This document shows positions 16,831 to 24,980 of a stretch of DNA of 64,000 nt, piece by piece. The stretch is from Ruthenibacterium lactatiformans. Lineage in GTDB: Bacteria > Bacillota > Clostridia > Oscillospirales > Ruminococcaceae. The DNA is taken from positions 1-64,000 of the forward strand of contig NZ_JXXK01000002.1 of the NCBI RefSeq assembly GCF_000949455.1, given 5' to 3'. The notes beneath the pieces were generated by a model. The model worked only from the letters and a program-made list of their open reading frames with translations, was not told the origin of the DNA and did not search any database. Position 1 is the stretch's first letter. Every line of letters starts with the position of its first letter. The position numbers and the translations under genes were made by a program.

Positions 16831-17253
16831 ATGAAGCAGCATTTGATGCGCAACATCAATACCATCTCCCGGTGTGCCGCACTGTACCGGGACGCTCACC
16901 TTGCAGACTGCGGGCTGAGCGGCTGGCAGGCGCCTTATATTCCGGAAATCTGCGCCGCGCCGGGCATTACGCAGGATCAACTGGCTCTGCGCCTGCACGT
17001 GAACCGCAGCAACGTAACGCGCCAGCTGGCCATGCTGGAGGAAAACGGCTTCGTCCTACGGCGCCGCAGTGAAAGCGACCGCCGCGCGGTGGAGGTTTAT
17101 CCCACGCAGAAGGCCGAGGAAACACTTTCCGCCGTACGGGCCGTATACCGGTCCTGGCGGGAAAAGCTGTTTTATGACCTGACTTCGGAAGAACGCGACC
17201 GGTTGGAGTCACTTCTGGAGCGCCTGGCCCGCCGCGCGGAGGACATTCAATGA
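16831..17253 (+). CDS. MarR-family transcriptional regulator
   Basis: A 140-residue winged-helix regulator of the MarR family. The recognition region is ITQDQLALRLHVNRSNVTRQLAMLEENGFVLRRRSESDRRAVEVYPT (about residues 47-93), where the RRSESDRRAVEVYPT-type wing is diagnostic. The N- and C-terminal helices form the dimer interface. AAGGAGG precedes the ATG at 16831. The stop codon overlaps the start of an ABC exporter subunit (ATGA), so the regulator and the two exporter genes form one operon; auto-repression and induction by an exported compound is the usual arrangement. Confidence 0.92.
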   Translation: MKQHLMRNINTISRCAALYRDAHLADCGLSGWQAPYIPEICAAPGITQDQLALRLHVNRSNVTRQLAMLEENGFVLRRRSESDRRAVEVYPTQKAEETLSAVRAVYRSWREKLFYDLTSEERDRLESLLERLARRAEDIQ

Positions 17254-18956
17254 AAACAGTTCTGCATTATCTGCGCCCCCGTCTGGGCATTATGAGCGTG
17301 GGGCTGCTCATCAAGTTTTTCGGCACCGTTGCCGAGCTTCTTTTGCCGTGGATGCTCTCTATTATTTTGGATAAGGCTGTTCCCGCCGGAGCGCTGGGCG
17401 GCATCCTTTTCTGGGGCGGGCTTATGGTGCTCTGCGCAGCGGCGGCGCTGGGCGGCAACGTAATCGCCAACCGACTGGCTTGCTCCACTTCCCGGGATGT
17501 GACGCGGCGGCTGCGGCACGACCTGTTTGCACGGGTGATGCAGCTATCCTGCGCACAGGAGGATGCATTCACCACGCCCTCCCTCATCTCCCGCCTGACG
17601 AGCGATACCTACAACGTACACCAGATGGTGGACAGGATGCAGCGCCTGGGTGTGCGTGCGCCCATCCTGCTGGTGGGCGGTATCGCGCTGACGCTTTCGC
17701 TGGAGCCGGTGCTCACACTGGTGCTCATTGCAACACTGCCTCTGCTGGGGCTTGTGGTGTGGTTCGTTTCCACACGGGGCATACGGCTTTATACCCGTAC
17801 ACAGCTTGCACTGGACGCCCTGGTACGGCGCGCGCAGGAGAGCATGGCGGGCATCCGCGTCATCCACGCGCTGTCCAAGGGAGACTATGAGCGCGCCCGC
17901 TTTGACGAAGCCAACGCCCGTGCGGTGAACTGCGACCAGCGCGCCGGCTTTTTGATGAACGTAACGAACCCTGCTATGAACCTTCTGCTCAATGCAGGGC
18001 TCACGGTGGTCATCGTGCTGGGCGCATACCGCGTAAACGCAGGACTTGCACAGCCCGGCTCCATCATCGCATTTTTGAGCTACTTCACCATCATCCTCAA
18101 CGCGCTGATGATGGTCTCCCGCCTGTTTGTTATGTACTCCAAGGGCGCGGCCAGCGGACGGCGCATTGCCGAGGTGCTGGCCGCGCCCGCGGACCTTGCG
18201 CCCCAGAACATTCCTCCGGTGCAGGAGGACGCGTTCCTCCGCTTTGACCATGTCTCCTTTTCCTATGACAAGGTGAAAGACACGCTTTCAGACGTCAGCT
18301 TTTCTCTGAAACGGGGCCAGACGCTGGGCATCATTGGGCCGACGGGCAGCGGAAAAACCACCATTCTCTGGCTGCTGCTGCGTTTTTACGACCCAGACAG
18401 CGGCGCGGTACGGCTGAACGGACGCGACGTTCGTTCCATTCCGCCCGAGGTGCTGCACAGCAAGTTCGGCGTGGTGTTTCAGAACGACTTTCTCTACGCG
18501 GATGAAATCGGTGAAAACATCGACTTCGGGCGGGGAATTTCCCCGGAGCAGACTGCTGCGGCGGCACGCACGGCGCAGGCGGATTTCATTGCACAGCGTA
18601 AGGGCGGTTTTTCCGCTCAATTGGCCGCAAAAGGCGCCAACCTGAGCGGCGGGCAGAAACAGCGCGTGCTGCTGGCCCGCGCCCTTGCGGCTGACCCGGA
18701 GATCCTGCTGTTGGACGACAGCTCCAGCGCGCTGGACTACAAGACGGACGCTGCGCTGCGCCGCGCGCTGGCGCGCGACTTTGCGGATACCACAAAGATC
18801 ATCGTGGCCCAGCGCGTCAGCTCCATCCAGAACGCGGACCGTATCCTTGTTCTGGAGGACGGCCGCGCCGCAGGCCTCGGCACGCACAGCGAGCTGCTGC
18901 GCTCCTGCGAAAGCTACCGCGAGATCGCGCAGGTCCAAATGGGGGAGGGGGAATAA
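17250..18956 (+). CDS. ABC exporter subunit with degenerate catalytic site
   Basis: A 568-residue fused membrane/ATPase half-transporter: six TM helices (1-310) then a nucleotide-binding domain. Walker A GPTGSGKTT is at 363-371 and the signature NLSGGQKQR is intact, but the Walker B catalytic Glu is replaced by Asp490 (LLLDDSSSALD) and the switch His by Gln521 (VAQRVSSIQ). This pattern marks the non-catalytic-site partner in heterodimeric exporters such as TM287/288, BmrCD and LmrCD. It overlaps marR by four bases and is followed without gap by the canonical partner. Drug or lipid export is likely; the substrate is unknown. Confidence 0.93.
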   Translation: MKTVLHYLRPRLGIMSVGLLIKFFGTVAELLLPWMLSIILDKAVPAGALGGILFWGGLMVLCAAAALGGNVIANRLACSTSRDVTRRLRHDLFARVMQLSCAQEDAFTTPSLISRLTSDTYNVHQMVDRMQRLGVRAPILLVGGIALTLSLEPVLTLVLIATLPLLGLVVWFVSTRGIRLYTRTQLALDALVRRAQESMAGIRVIHALSKGDYERARFDEANARAVNCDQRAGFLMNVTNPAMNLLLNAGLTVVIVLGAYRVNAGLAQPGSIIAFLSYFTIILNALMMVSRLFVMYSKGAASGRRIAEVLAAPADLAPQNIPPVQEDAFLRFDHVSFSYDKVKDTLSDVSFSLKRGQTLGIIGPTGSGKTTILWLLLRFYDPDSGAVRLNGRDVRSIPPEVLHSKFGVVFQNDFLYADEIGENIDFGRGISPEQTAAAARTAQADFIAQRKGGFSAQLAAKGANLSGGQKQRVLLARALAADPEILLLDDSSSALDYKTDAALRRALARDFADTTKIIVAQRVSSIQNADRILVLEDGRAAGLGTHSELLRSCESYREIAQVQMGEGE

Positions 18957-20765
18957 ATGGCACGCAGCAAAGGAATGGGCGGCGGGCCGAGCATGGCCTT
19001 CGAGAAGCCCCGCGCGGGAGCAAAAGCCATTCTCAGGCGCCTGTGGCGCTATCTGTACCATTACAAATGGCTGCTGGCCGCCGCAGTGGCGCTCAGCCTT
19101 ACCGGCAATCTGCTTGCTTTGGCAGGCCCGAAGCTTTCGGGCTACGCCATCGACGCCATCCGCCCCGGGCCGGGCCGAGTGGACTTCACCACGGTTTTCC
19201 ACTATGCAAAACGGATGCTTGTGTTTTATTTTGCCGCAGCGGCGCTGAGCTATGTGCTGGCCACGCTGATGGTGCGGCTGAGCCGCAACGTTGTTTACCG
19301 CATGCGCAAGGACATCTATGACCATTTGATGCGCCTGCCTGTGCGCTTTTTCGATACGCATGCCATCGGCGACGTATTGAGCGTGCTCTCCTACGACGTG
19401 GATACCATCAACGCCTCCCTTTCCAACGACCTGGTACAGATGCTCACCAGCGTCATCACCGTGGCCGGTTCCTTTGGAATGATGCTCTCCATCTCTCCTC
19501 AGCTGATCCTTATTTTCGTTGTGACCATTCCCATTTCCGTGATGTTTACACGACACCGTTCCAAACGGGTGCGGCCGCTGTACCGCCGCCGCTCTGCCGG
19601 TCTGGGCGCTTTGAACGGCTTTGCCGAGGAAATGACGGGCGGGCTGAAAACCATCAAGGCCTATGGCCGGGAGGAGGTGTTTCTTTCCCGTTTTGAGGAA
19701 AAGAACCGCCTCGCCTGCGACGCCAACTATGAGGCGGACGCCTTTTCCAGTTCTACTGGGCCGGGCGTCAACTTCATCAATAATTTGTCTCTGGCACTGG
19801 TGAGCCTGTTCGGCGCGCTGCTGTACATGGCGGGCGGCATCAGCCTGGGCAGTGTGTCCTCTTTCGTATTGTATTCCCGCAAATTTTCCGGTCCCATCAA
19901 CGAATTTGCCAACATCATCAGCGAGCTGCAGTCCGCGCTGGCTGCCGCCGAGCGCGTGTTCCAGCTGCTGGATGAAGCAGAGGAGGCCCCGGATGCTCCC
20001 GGCGCACGGGAGCTTTCCGGTGTGCGCGGCGCAGTGGCACTGCGCGGCGTGCGCTTCGGCTACGGCGGCGCGCCGGTGCTGGACGGCTTCACGCTGGCCG
20101 CACAGCCCGGCCAGGTGGTTGCCATAGTGGGGCCGACGGGCGCGGGCAAAACCACTGTCATCAACCTGCTGATGCGCTTTTACGATGCAGATTCCGGTTC
20201 CATCACCGTGGACGGACAGGAGATCCTTTCCCTCACCCGCGCCAGCCTGCGCCGCGCCTATTCCATGGTGCTGCAGGACACCTGGCTGTTTTCGGGCACC
20301 GTATACGAAAACCTTGCCTACGGCAAGGAGGGTGTGACGCTGGAGCAGGTGCGCGCTGCAGCGCGGGCCGCCAAGATCGACCGCTTTATAGAAGCGCTGC
20401 CCCAGGGCTACGACACCGTGCTGCGGGACGGCGGCAACAGCATCTCCAAGGGCCAGCGCCAGCTGCTCACCATCGCACGGGCCATGCTGCTGGACGCGCC
20501 GATGCTCATTCTGGACGAAGCGACCTCCAATGTGGACACCCGCACCGAACGCCGTATCCAGGCCGCCATGCTTCGGCTGATGGAAGGACGCACCTGCTTT
20601 GTCATCGCACACCGGCTGTCCACCATCCGAAACGCGGACGTCATCGCCGTGCTGCGTGAGGGCACGGTAGCAGAATGCGGCACCCACGACGAGCTGATGC
20701 GCCGGGGAGGCTATTACAGCGAGCTGTACCGCGCCCAGTTCGACGCCGCTCAGGATGCGGGCTGA
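18957..20765 (+). CDS. ABC exporter subunit, catalytic partner
   Basis: A 602-residue half-transporter with a short Gly/Ala-rich N-terminal extension, six TM helices and a complete ATPase domain: Walker A GPTGAGKTT, signature SKGQRQ (Ser-Lys in place of Ser-Gly-Gly), catalytic Glu521 in LILDEATSNVD and switch His552 in IAHRLSTIRNAD. It begins on the base after the stop of the preceding subunit, which lacks the Glu and His, so together they form a heterodimer with one full ATP site. Regulation through the upstream MarR protein is expected. Confidence 0.94.
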   Translation: MARSKGMGGGPSMAFEKPRAGAKAILRRLWRYLYHYKWLLAAAVALSLTGNLLALAGPKLSGYAIDAIRPGPGRVDFTTVFHYAKRMLVFYFAAAALSYVLATLMVRLSRNVVYRMRKDIYDHLMRLPVRFFDTHAIGDVLSVLSYDVDTINASLSNDLVQMLTSVITVAGSFGMMLSISPQLILIFVVTIPISVMFTRHRSKRVRPLYRRRSAGLGALNGFAEEMTGGLKTIKAYGREEVFLSRFEEKNRLACDANYEADAFSSSTGPGVNFINNLSLALVSLFGALLYMAGGISLGSVSSFVLYSRKFSGPINEFANIISELQSALAAAERVFQLLDEAEEAPDAPGARELSGVRGAVALRGVRFGYGGAPVLDGFTLAAQPGQVVAIVGPTGAGKTTVINLLMRFYDADSGSITVDGQEILSLTRASLRRAYSMVLQDTWLFSGTVYENLAYGKEGVTLEQVRAAARAAKIDRFIEALPQGYDTVLRDGGNSISKGQRQLLTIARAMLLDAPMLILDEATSNVDTRTERRIQAAMLRLMEGRTCFVIAHRLSTIRNADVIAVLREGTVAECGTHDELMRRGGYYSELYRAQFDAAQDAG

Positions 20766-20774
20766 CCATACGGG

Positions 20775-20808
20775 GCGGGCGCGGCCAAAACGCCGCTCCC
20801 GCTTTTTT
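20775..20808 (+). terminator. Terminator after the ABC exporter operon
   Basis: GCGGG (20775-20779) with CCCGC, extended by CGCGG/CCGCT with one mismatch, then TTTTTT. Confidence 0.7.
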
Positions 20809-20895
20809 CGCCATTTTCTCAAACGGAACGCGCGCAAACAAAACTTTAACAATCGCATTTTATAATAGCAGCAGAAAATTGAGGAGGGAAATGTT

Positions 20896-21567
20896 TTGTT
20901 CAAGATATTGGTGGTGGAGGACGACCGGGAGCTGAACCGTGCGGTCTGCGCGTTTCTGGGGCGGAACGGATACGAAGCGGTGGGCTGCCTTTGTGCGGAG
21001 GAAGCCTATGACGCGTTGTATGAAACTGTGTTCGACCTTATCATTTCCGACATCATGATGCCTGGGACAGACGGCTTTGAATTTGCCCGTACCGTGCGGG
21101 AGCAGAACACGGAGCTGCCCATCCTGTTTATGACGGCCCGGGATGATCTCACGGCTAAACAGCGCGGTTTTTCCGCCGGAGCCGACGATTACATGGTAAA
21201 GCCCGTGGACCTGGACGAGCTTTTGCTGCGGATCGGCGCGCTGCTGCGCAGGGCAAAAATCGCCAGCAGCAAAAGGCTTACGGCAGGCAGCCTTTTGCTG
21301 GACGCAGACGAGCACACGGCCTATCTGAGCGGCGCGGAGGTTCCGCTCACCGTACGGGAATTCGACCTGCTGTACAAGCTGCTCTCCTACCCGAAAAAGA
21401 CCTTCACCCGCGCACAGCTTATGGAGGAATTCTGGGAAATGGAAACATCCTCCGGCCCGCGCACTGTGGATGTATATATCACCAAGCTGCGGGACAAATT
21501 TTCCGCCTGCCCGGATTTTGAGATCGTCACCGTGCACGGGCTGGGCTATAAGGCGGTGCTGAAATGA
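20896..21567 (+). CDS. OmpR/PhoB-family response regulator
   Basis: A 223-residue response regulator. The receiver domain (1-115) has the acidic pair VVEDD, phosphorylation Asp52 in LIISDIMMPG, Thr in FMTARDD and Lys in YMVKPVD. The winged-helix output domain (125-223) shows LTVREFDLLYKLLS and RTVDVYITKLRDKF. The start is TTG at 20896: GAGGAGGG lies seven bases upstream, whereas the nearby ATG at 20891 is out of frame. Its stop overlaps the kinase start (ATGA). The regulon probably includes the two membrane-protein genes behind the kinase. Confidence 0.94.
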   Translation: MFKILVVEDDRELNRAVCAFLGRNGYEAVGCLCAEEAYDALYETVFDLIISDIMMPGTDGFEFARTVREQNTELPILFMTARDDLTAKQRGFSAGADDYMVKPVDLDELLLRIGALLRRAKIASSKRLTAGSLLLDADEHTAYLSGAEVPLTVREFDLLYKLLSYPKKTFTRAQLMEEFWEMETSSGPRTVDVYITKLRDKFSACPDFEIVTVHGLGYKAVLK

Positions 21568-22649
21568 ACCGGGATCGCTTCTCGGGAGCCGGGCGGCTTC
21601 CCCGGTATCTGTTTTCCGCAACAAAATTCCTGATTTTTTTCGCACTGATCGCATTCGTGGTCACCTGCTCTTTCCTGCTGTTTCTTGATTCCATGCGGCT
21701 CGACCCGGATATCCTGCGGGAAAACGCGCTGCTCACTTTTCTCAATATCCTGCTTCTGAGCGCGCTTTTCACCGTCATCGACGGCATCCGGCGCAGGCTG
21801 ACAGTGGAGCGCCCGGTGCGGCGCATCCGCGCCGCTACCCAGCGCATCATCCAGGGCGATTTCAGCGTGCGCATCGAGCCGCTTCACGGCCCGGAGCGTG
21901 CCGACGCCTTCGACGCCATCATTGAGGATTTCAACCAGATGGCCCGGGAGCTTTCCGGCGTGGAAACGCTGCGTACAGACTTCATCGCCAATGTTTCACA
22001 CGAGCTGAAAACGCCGTTGGCCGTCATCCAGAACTACGGTTCCCTGTTGCAGGACCCTGCCCTGCCGAAAGAGCAGCGCGTCGAATATGCCAAGGCCGTC
22101 ACAGATGCATCCCGCCGCCTGGCGGACCTGATCGCCAATATTCTCAAACTGAACAAGCTGGAAAATCAGCAGATCTTCCCGCAGGCGGAGACTTACGATC
22201 TGGGTGAGCAGCTTCGAGAATGCCTGTTGGGCTTTGAGGACGCATGGGAGGCAAAAGAGCTTGCTGTTGAGGCGGACATTCCGGACGGCGTGGCCGTCCG
22301 TACGGACCGCGAGCTGCTGACGCTGGTGTGGAACAACCTGTTCTCCAACGCCGTCAAATTCACGGATGCAGGCGGCAGCATCCATGTTTCCCTTCGGCAT
22401 ACCGGCACGCAGGCCGAGGTGTGCGTCACAGACACCGGCTGCGGCATGAGTCCCGAAACGGGACGGCATATTTTTGAAAAATTTTATCAGGGCGACAGCT
22501 CCCACGCAACGCAGGGCAACGGACTGGGGCTGGCGCTGGTGCGCCGTGTGGTGGATATCGTGGGCGGAGAGATCGCGGTGAAGAGCACGCTGGGCAAAGG
22601 CAGCACGTTTTCCGTGGTGCTGCGCTCCGAAACCAATGAAACGCCCTGA
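21564..22649 (+). CDS. Sensor histidine kinase
   Basis: A 361-residue membrane kinase. Two TM helices (about 15-35 and 50-70) enclose only a short external loop, so it may sense within the membrane. A HAMP linker follows (75-130), then HisKA with His146 in NVSHELKTPLAVIQ, and HATPase_c with the N box LWNNLFSNAVKFTD and DTGCGMSPET, GNGLGLALVRRVV. It is partner to the overlapping response regulator gene upstream. The tiny sensor loop resembles intramembrane-sensing kinases that watch cell-envelope stress, often with a membrane partner; the two downstream membrane proteins could play that part. Confidence 0.93.
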   Translation: MNRDRFSGAGRLPRYLFSATKFLIFFALIAFVVTCSFLLFLDSMRLDPDILRENALLTFLNILLLSALFTVIDGIRRRLTVERPVRRIRAATQRIIQGDFSVRIEPLHGPERADAFDAIIEDFNQMARELSGVETLRTDFIANVSHELKTPLAVIQNYGSLLQDPALPKEQRVEYAKAVTDASRRLADLIANILKLNKLENQQIFPQAETYDLGEQLRECLLGFEDAWEAKELAVEADIPDGVAVRTDRELLTLVWNNLFSNAVKFTDAGGSIHVSLRHTGTQAEVCVTDTGCGMSPETGRHIFEKFYQGDSSHATQGNGLGLALVRRVVDIVGGEIAVKSTLGKGSTFSVVLRSETNETP

Positions 22650-23565
22650 GCCTTTGCTGCGCCGCCTGCTTTTCCCCGGCGGCGGTTGGGCGGCGCTGGC
22701 TGCCTTTGCTGCCGTGGCCTCCCTGTGGACCGTCTTTTCCAACGGCTGGGAGGACGCTCCCGCCGCGCGCGCAGCCTATGCCTTTTCCGCCTATGCACTG
22801 GTCGTGGCCATTTGCCGTGCAGTGCCTGCAGCCCGGCGTGCAAAAACCGCTGTCTACGGCCTGCCCCCGGTGCGGCGCTGGCGTGCCGACGCCGCGCTGC
22901 GCGCGCTTGTTTCCCTTCGCGCCGGGCTGTGCGTCAATCTTTGCTTCGCCGCCTGCAAGCTGTACGCGGGCATCCGGTTCCGCTCACCCTGGTTCGGTGC
23001 GGCGGCAGTGTATTACACCGTTCTGAGCACCATGCGTTTTGCAGTACTTCGCGGCGTGCGGAACGCTCCGCCCGCCGGGCCGTCTGCCGCTCCTGTCCGG
23101 CAGATGCGCGGGCTGCGTGTCTACCGGCGCTGCGGTGTGCTGATGTTTGCCCTGAATCTGGCCATGACGGCCATAGCCGCACAAATGGTCTGGCAGAACC
23201 GCGCATACCGTTATCCCGGCACGCTGATCTATGCCTCAGCCGCATATACGTTTTACTGCTTCGGCAGCGCAGCAGCCAGCGCGGTGAAAGCGCACCGCAT
23301 GCATGACCCCGTGCATGCGGCCGCAAAAATGCTGGGCCTGGCCGGTGCGCTGATGAGCGTACTGACCCTGCAGACCGCCATGCTTGCCCAATTCGGCGGA
23401 GACGCGGCCATGCGCCGGACGATGAACGCCGTCACCGGAGCCTGTGTGTGCTCGCTTGTATTCTGCATGGCCGCATTTATGGCCGTACGCGGAAATATCC
23501 TTCTCCGGCGGGCCGCGCGGCAGAACGCGGCTGCTTCCGCTGCACCGCCGTCCATTCATTTCTAA
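22636..23565 (+). CDS. Uncharacterised polytopic membrane protein
   Basis: A 309-residue integral membrane protein with about six to seven hydrophobic helices, many Ala and Arg residues, and no family I can name. It overlaps the histidine kinase gene by 14 bases, so it is translationally tied to the two-component system. A stretch RMHDPVHAAAKMLGLAGALMS sits between helices in the second half. No catalytic motif is visible. It may be an accessory sensor, a target of the regulator, or a transporter; the sequence does not decide. Confidence 0.75.
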   Translation: MKRPEPLLRRLLFPGGGWAALAAFAAVASLWTVFSNGWEDAPAARAAYAFSAYALVVAICRAVPAARRAKTAVYGLPPVRRWRADAALRALVSLRAGLCVNLCFAACKLYAGIRFRSPWFGAAAVYYTVLSTMRFAVLRGVRNAPPAGPSAAPVRQMRGLRVYRRCGVLMFALNLAMTAIAAQMVWQNRAYRYPGTLIYASAAYTFYCFGSAAASAVKAHRMHDPVHAAAKMLGLAGALMSVLTLQTAMLAQFGGDAAMRRTMNAVTGACVCSLVFCMAAFMAVRGNILLRRAARQNAAASAAPPSIHF

Positions 23566-23579
23566 AGGAGTGTCTGTTT

Positions 23580-23984
23580 ATGGAAGAAAACAAGGAGATT
23601 TTCACCTATACCTACTCCGCCCGGCAGCAGGAGGAGGTCAGGCGCATCCTCCAAAAATACACGCCGCCCCAGGAGGATAAAATGGAGCTTCTGCGCCGCC
23701 TGGATAAAAGCGCCCAGCAGCCCGGTACCATTGCCGGCATCGCGCTCGGCGTATGCGGTACGCTGATGCTCGGGCTGGGCATGTGCTGTACCATGGTGTG
23801 GACAGGTGTTTTCGCCCTGGGCGTGGCCGTCGGCTGCACCGGCATCTCCGTGCTGGCGCTGGCTTATCCGATGTTTCTGCACCTGACAAAACGCCGGCGC
23901 GCACAGCTTGCGCCGCAGATCGAAGCGCTCAGCCGGGAGCTGTTGGGGCAATCGCCTGCATGCGGGCGAGAAACAGAACGATAA
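23580..23984 (+). CDS. Small two-TM membrane protein
   Basis: A 134-residue protein with a charged N-terminal region (MEENKEIFTYTYSARQQEEV, about residues 1-45), two adjacent TM helices (48-72 and 76-98) and a basic C-terminal tail. Not recognised beyond a general resemblance to small Firmicutes membrane proteins near two-component systems. AAAGGAG lies nine bases before the ATG at 23580. It ends the four-gene operon. Confidence 0.75.
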   Translation: MEENKEIFTYTYSARQQEEVRRILQKYTPPQEDKMELLRRLDKSAQQPGTIAGIALGVCGTLMLGLGMCCTMVWTGVFALGVAVGCTGISVLALAYPMFLHLTKRRRAQLAPQIEALSRELLGQSPACGRETER

Positions 23985-24060
23985 CGGCAGTCTCTGCTCC
24001 TCCCGCCGGACAAACCAGTTTTTCCGGCCTGAAAATGCCCAAAGCTGCCTGCGACAATTC

Positions 24061-24090
24061 TTGAAGTATTTTGTGGATGTCTGCTATAAT
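24061..24090 (+). promoter_or_regulatory. Promoter of the ABC pair at 24.1-26.6 kb
   Basis: TTGAAG (24061-24066) and a perfect TATAAT (24085-24090), 18 bases apart. The first start codon with a ribosome site after it is that of the 47-codon frame at 24126. Confidence 0.7.
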
Positions 24091-24125
24091 AAGGGCGCTA
24101 TCTGACCCGTTCATTGGAGGAAACC

Positions 24126-24269
24126 ATGCAGAACAGCGACAGCACCGCTCCTGCGCCCACTGCGCTTTTCCCGGAGACAAGGCATTGCCGCGCCCTTTTC
24201 CGGACAGGGTGCCGGCGGTGCCTTTTCGCGTTTCCGTGGCCGGGAGGATCGAAAGGAGAACAAGCATAA
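24126..24269 (+). CDS. Candidate 47-residue small protein or leader peptide
   Basis: ATG at 24126 follows GGAGG by five bases, directly downstream of the promoter at 24061-24090, and the frame runs 47 codons to a TAA whose last base touches the ATG of the ABC ATPase gene. The product (MQNSDSTAPAPTALFPETRH at its start) is Cys/Arg-rich in its middle and not recognised. Position and ribosome site argue for translation; the amino-acid make-up is unremarkable. It may serve for translational coupling, or be the remains of a gene. Confidence 0.35.
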   Translation: MQNSDSTAPAPTALFPETRHCRALFRTGCRRCLFAFPWPGGSKGEQA

Positions 24270-24980
24270 ATGAAATTGAAACTGACAGGCATCCGAAAAC
24301 ACTTTGGAGAAAAGGAAGTTCTTAGAGGCTGCGGCTTCACGTTCCAGCAAGGCAAGATCTACGGCCTGCTGGGGCGCAACGGCGCAGGCAAAACCACATT
24401 GTTCAACTGCCTGACGGACGAGGTGCCGCCCGACGGCGGCACAGCAGAGCTTGTGCTGGACGACGGCACACGCCGCGCCCTGGCTCCGGACGACGTGGGT
24501 TATGTGTTCGCGACACCCATTCTGCCGGACTTTCTCACCGGATATGAATTCGTGCGTTTTTATATGGACGTCAATGCTGCACGTATTCGGGATGGACGCT
24601 CCGCCGATGATTATTTCGACATGGTGCAGATTGCTCCGGAGGACCGGCACCGGCTCATCAAGGGGTACTCCCACGGTATGAAAAACAAGGTGCAGATGCT
24701 GTGCTTTCTCATCGCGCGGCCGCCCGTTATTCTGCTGGACGAACCGCTCACCTCCTTTGACGTAGTGGTCGCGCTGGAAATAAAACAGCTTCTGCGCCAA
24801 ATCAAGCACGAGCATATTATCGTATTTTCCACACATATTCTGCAGCTTGCCACAGACCTTTGCGATGAGATCACCGTGCTGCATGAGGGCATGTTGAGCC
24901 AACTGGACCACGCGCTGCTGCACAGCGGAGATTTTGAGGCACAACTCATCGAGCTTCTGAAAGACGAGGGCGAAGCATGA
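24270..24980 (+). CDS. ABC transporter ATP-binding protein
   Basis: A 236-residue ATPase with Walker A GLLGRNGAGKTT, Q-loop region VGYVFATPILPDF, a degenerate signature YSHGMKNKVQ, Walker B VILLDEPLTSFD and switch His in FSTHILQLA. It belongs to the CcmA/YhaQ-like group that pairs with large separate permeases. It overlaps the next gene by four bases (ATGA). Export or membrane-stress roles are typical for the group, but no substrate can be named. Confidence 0.9.
   Translation: MKLKLTGIRKHFGEKEVLRGCGFTFQQGKIYGLLGRNGAGKTTLFNCLTDEVPPDGGTAELVLDDGTRRALAPDDVGYVFATPILPDFLTGYEFVRFYMDVNAARIRDGRSADDYFDMVQIAPEDRHRLIKGYSHGMKNKVQMLCFLIARPPVILLDEPLTSFDVVVALEIKQLLRQIKHEHIIVFSTHILQLATDLCDEITVLHEGMLSQLDHALLHSGDFEAQLIELLKDEGEA

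Noticed and set aside
18288..20903. Minus-strand open frame of about 870 codons opposite the ABC exporter genes
   Set aside because: Shadow of two overlapping well-supported genes; composition is typical of antisense reading in GC-rich DNA.
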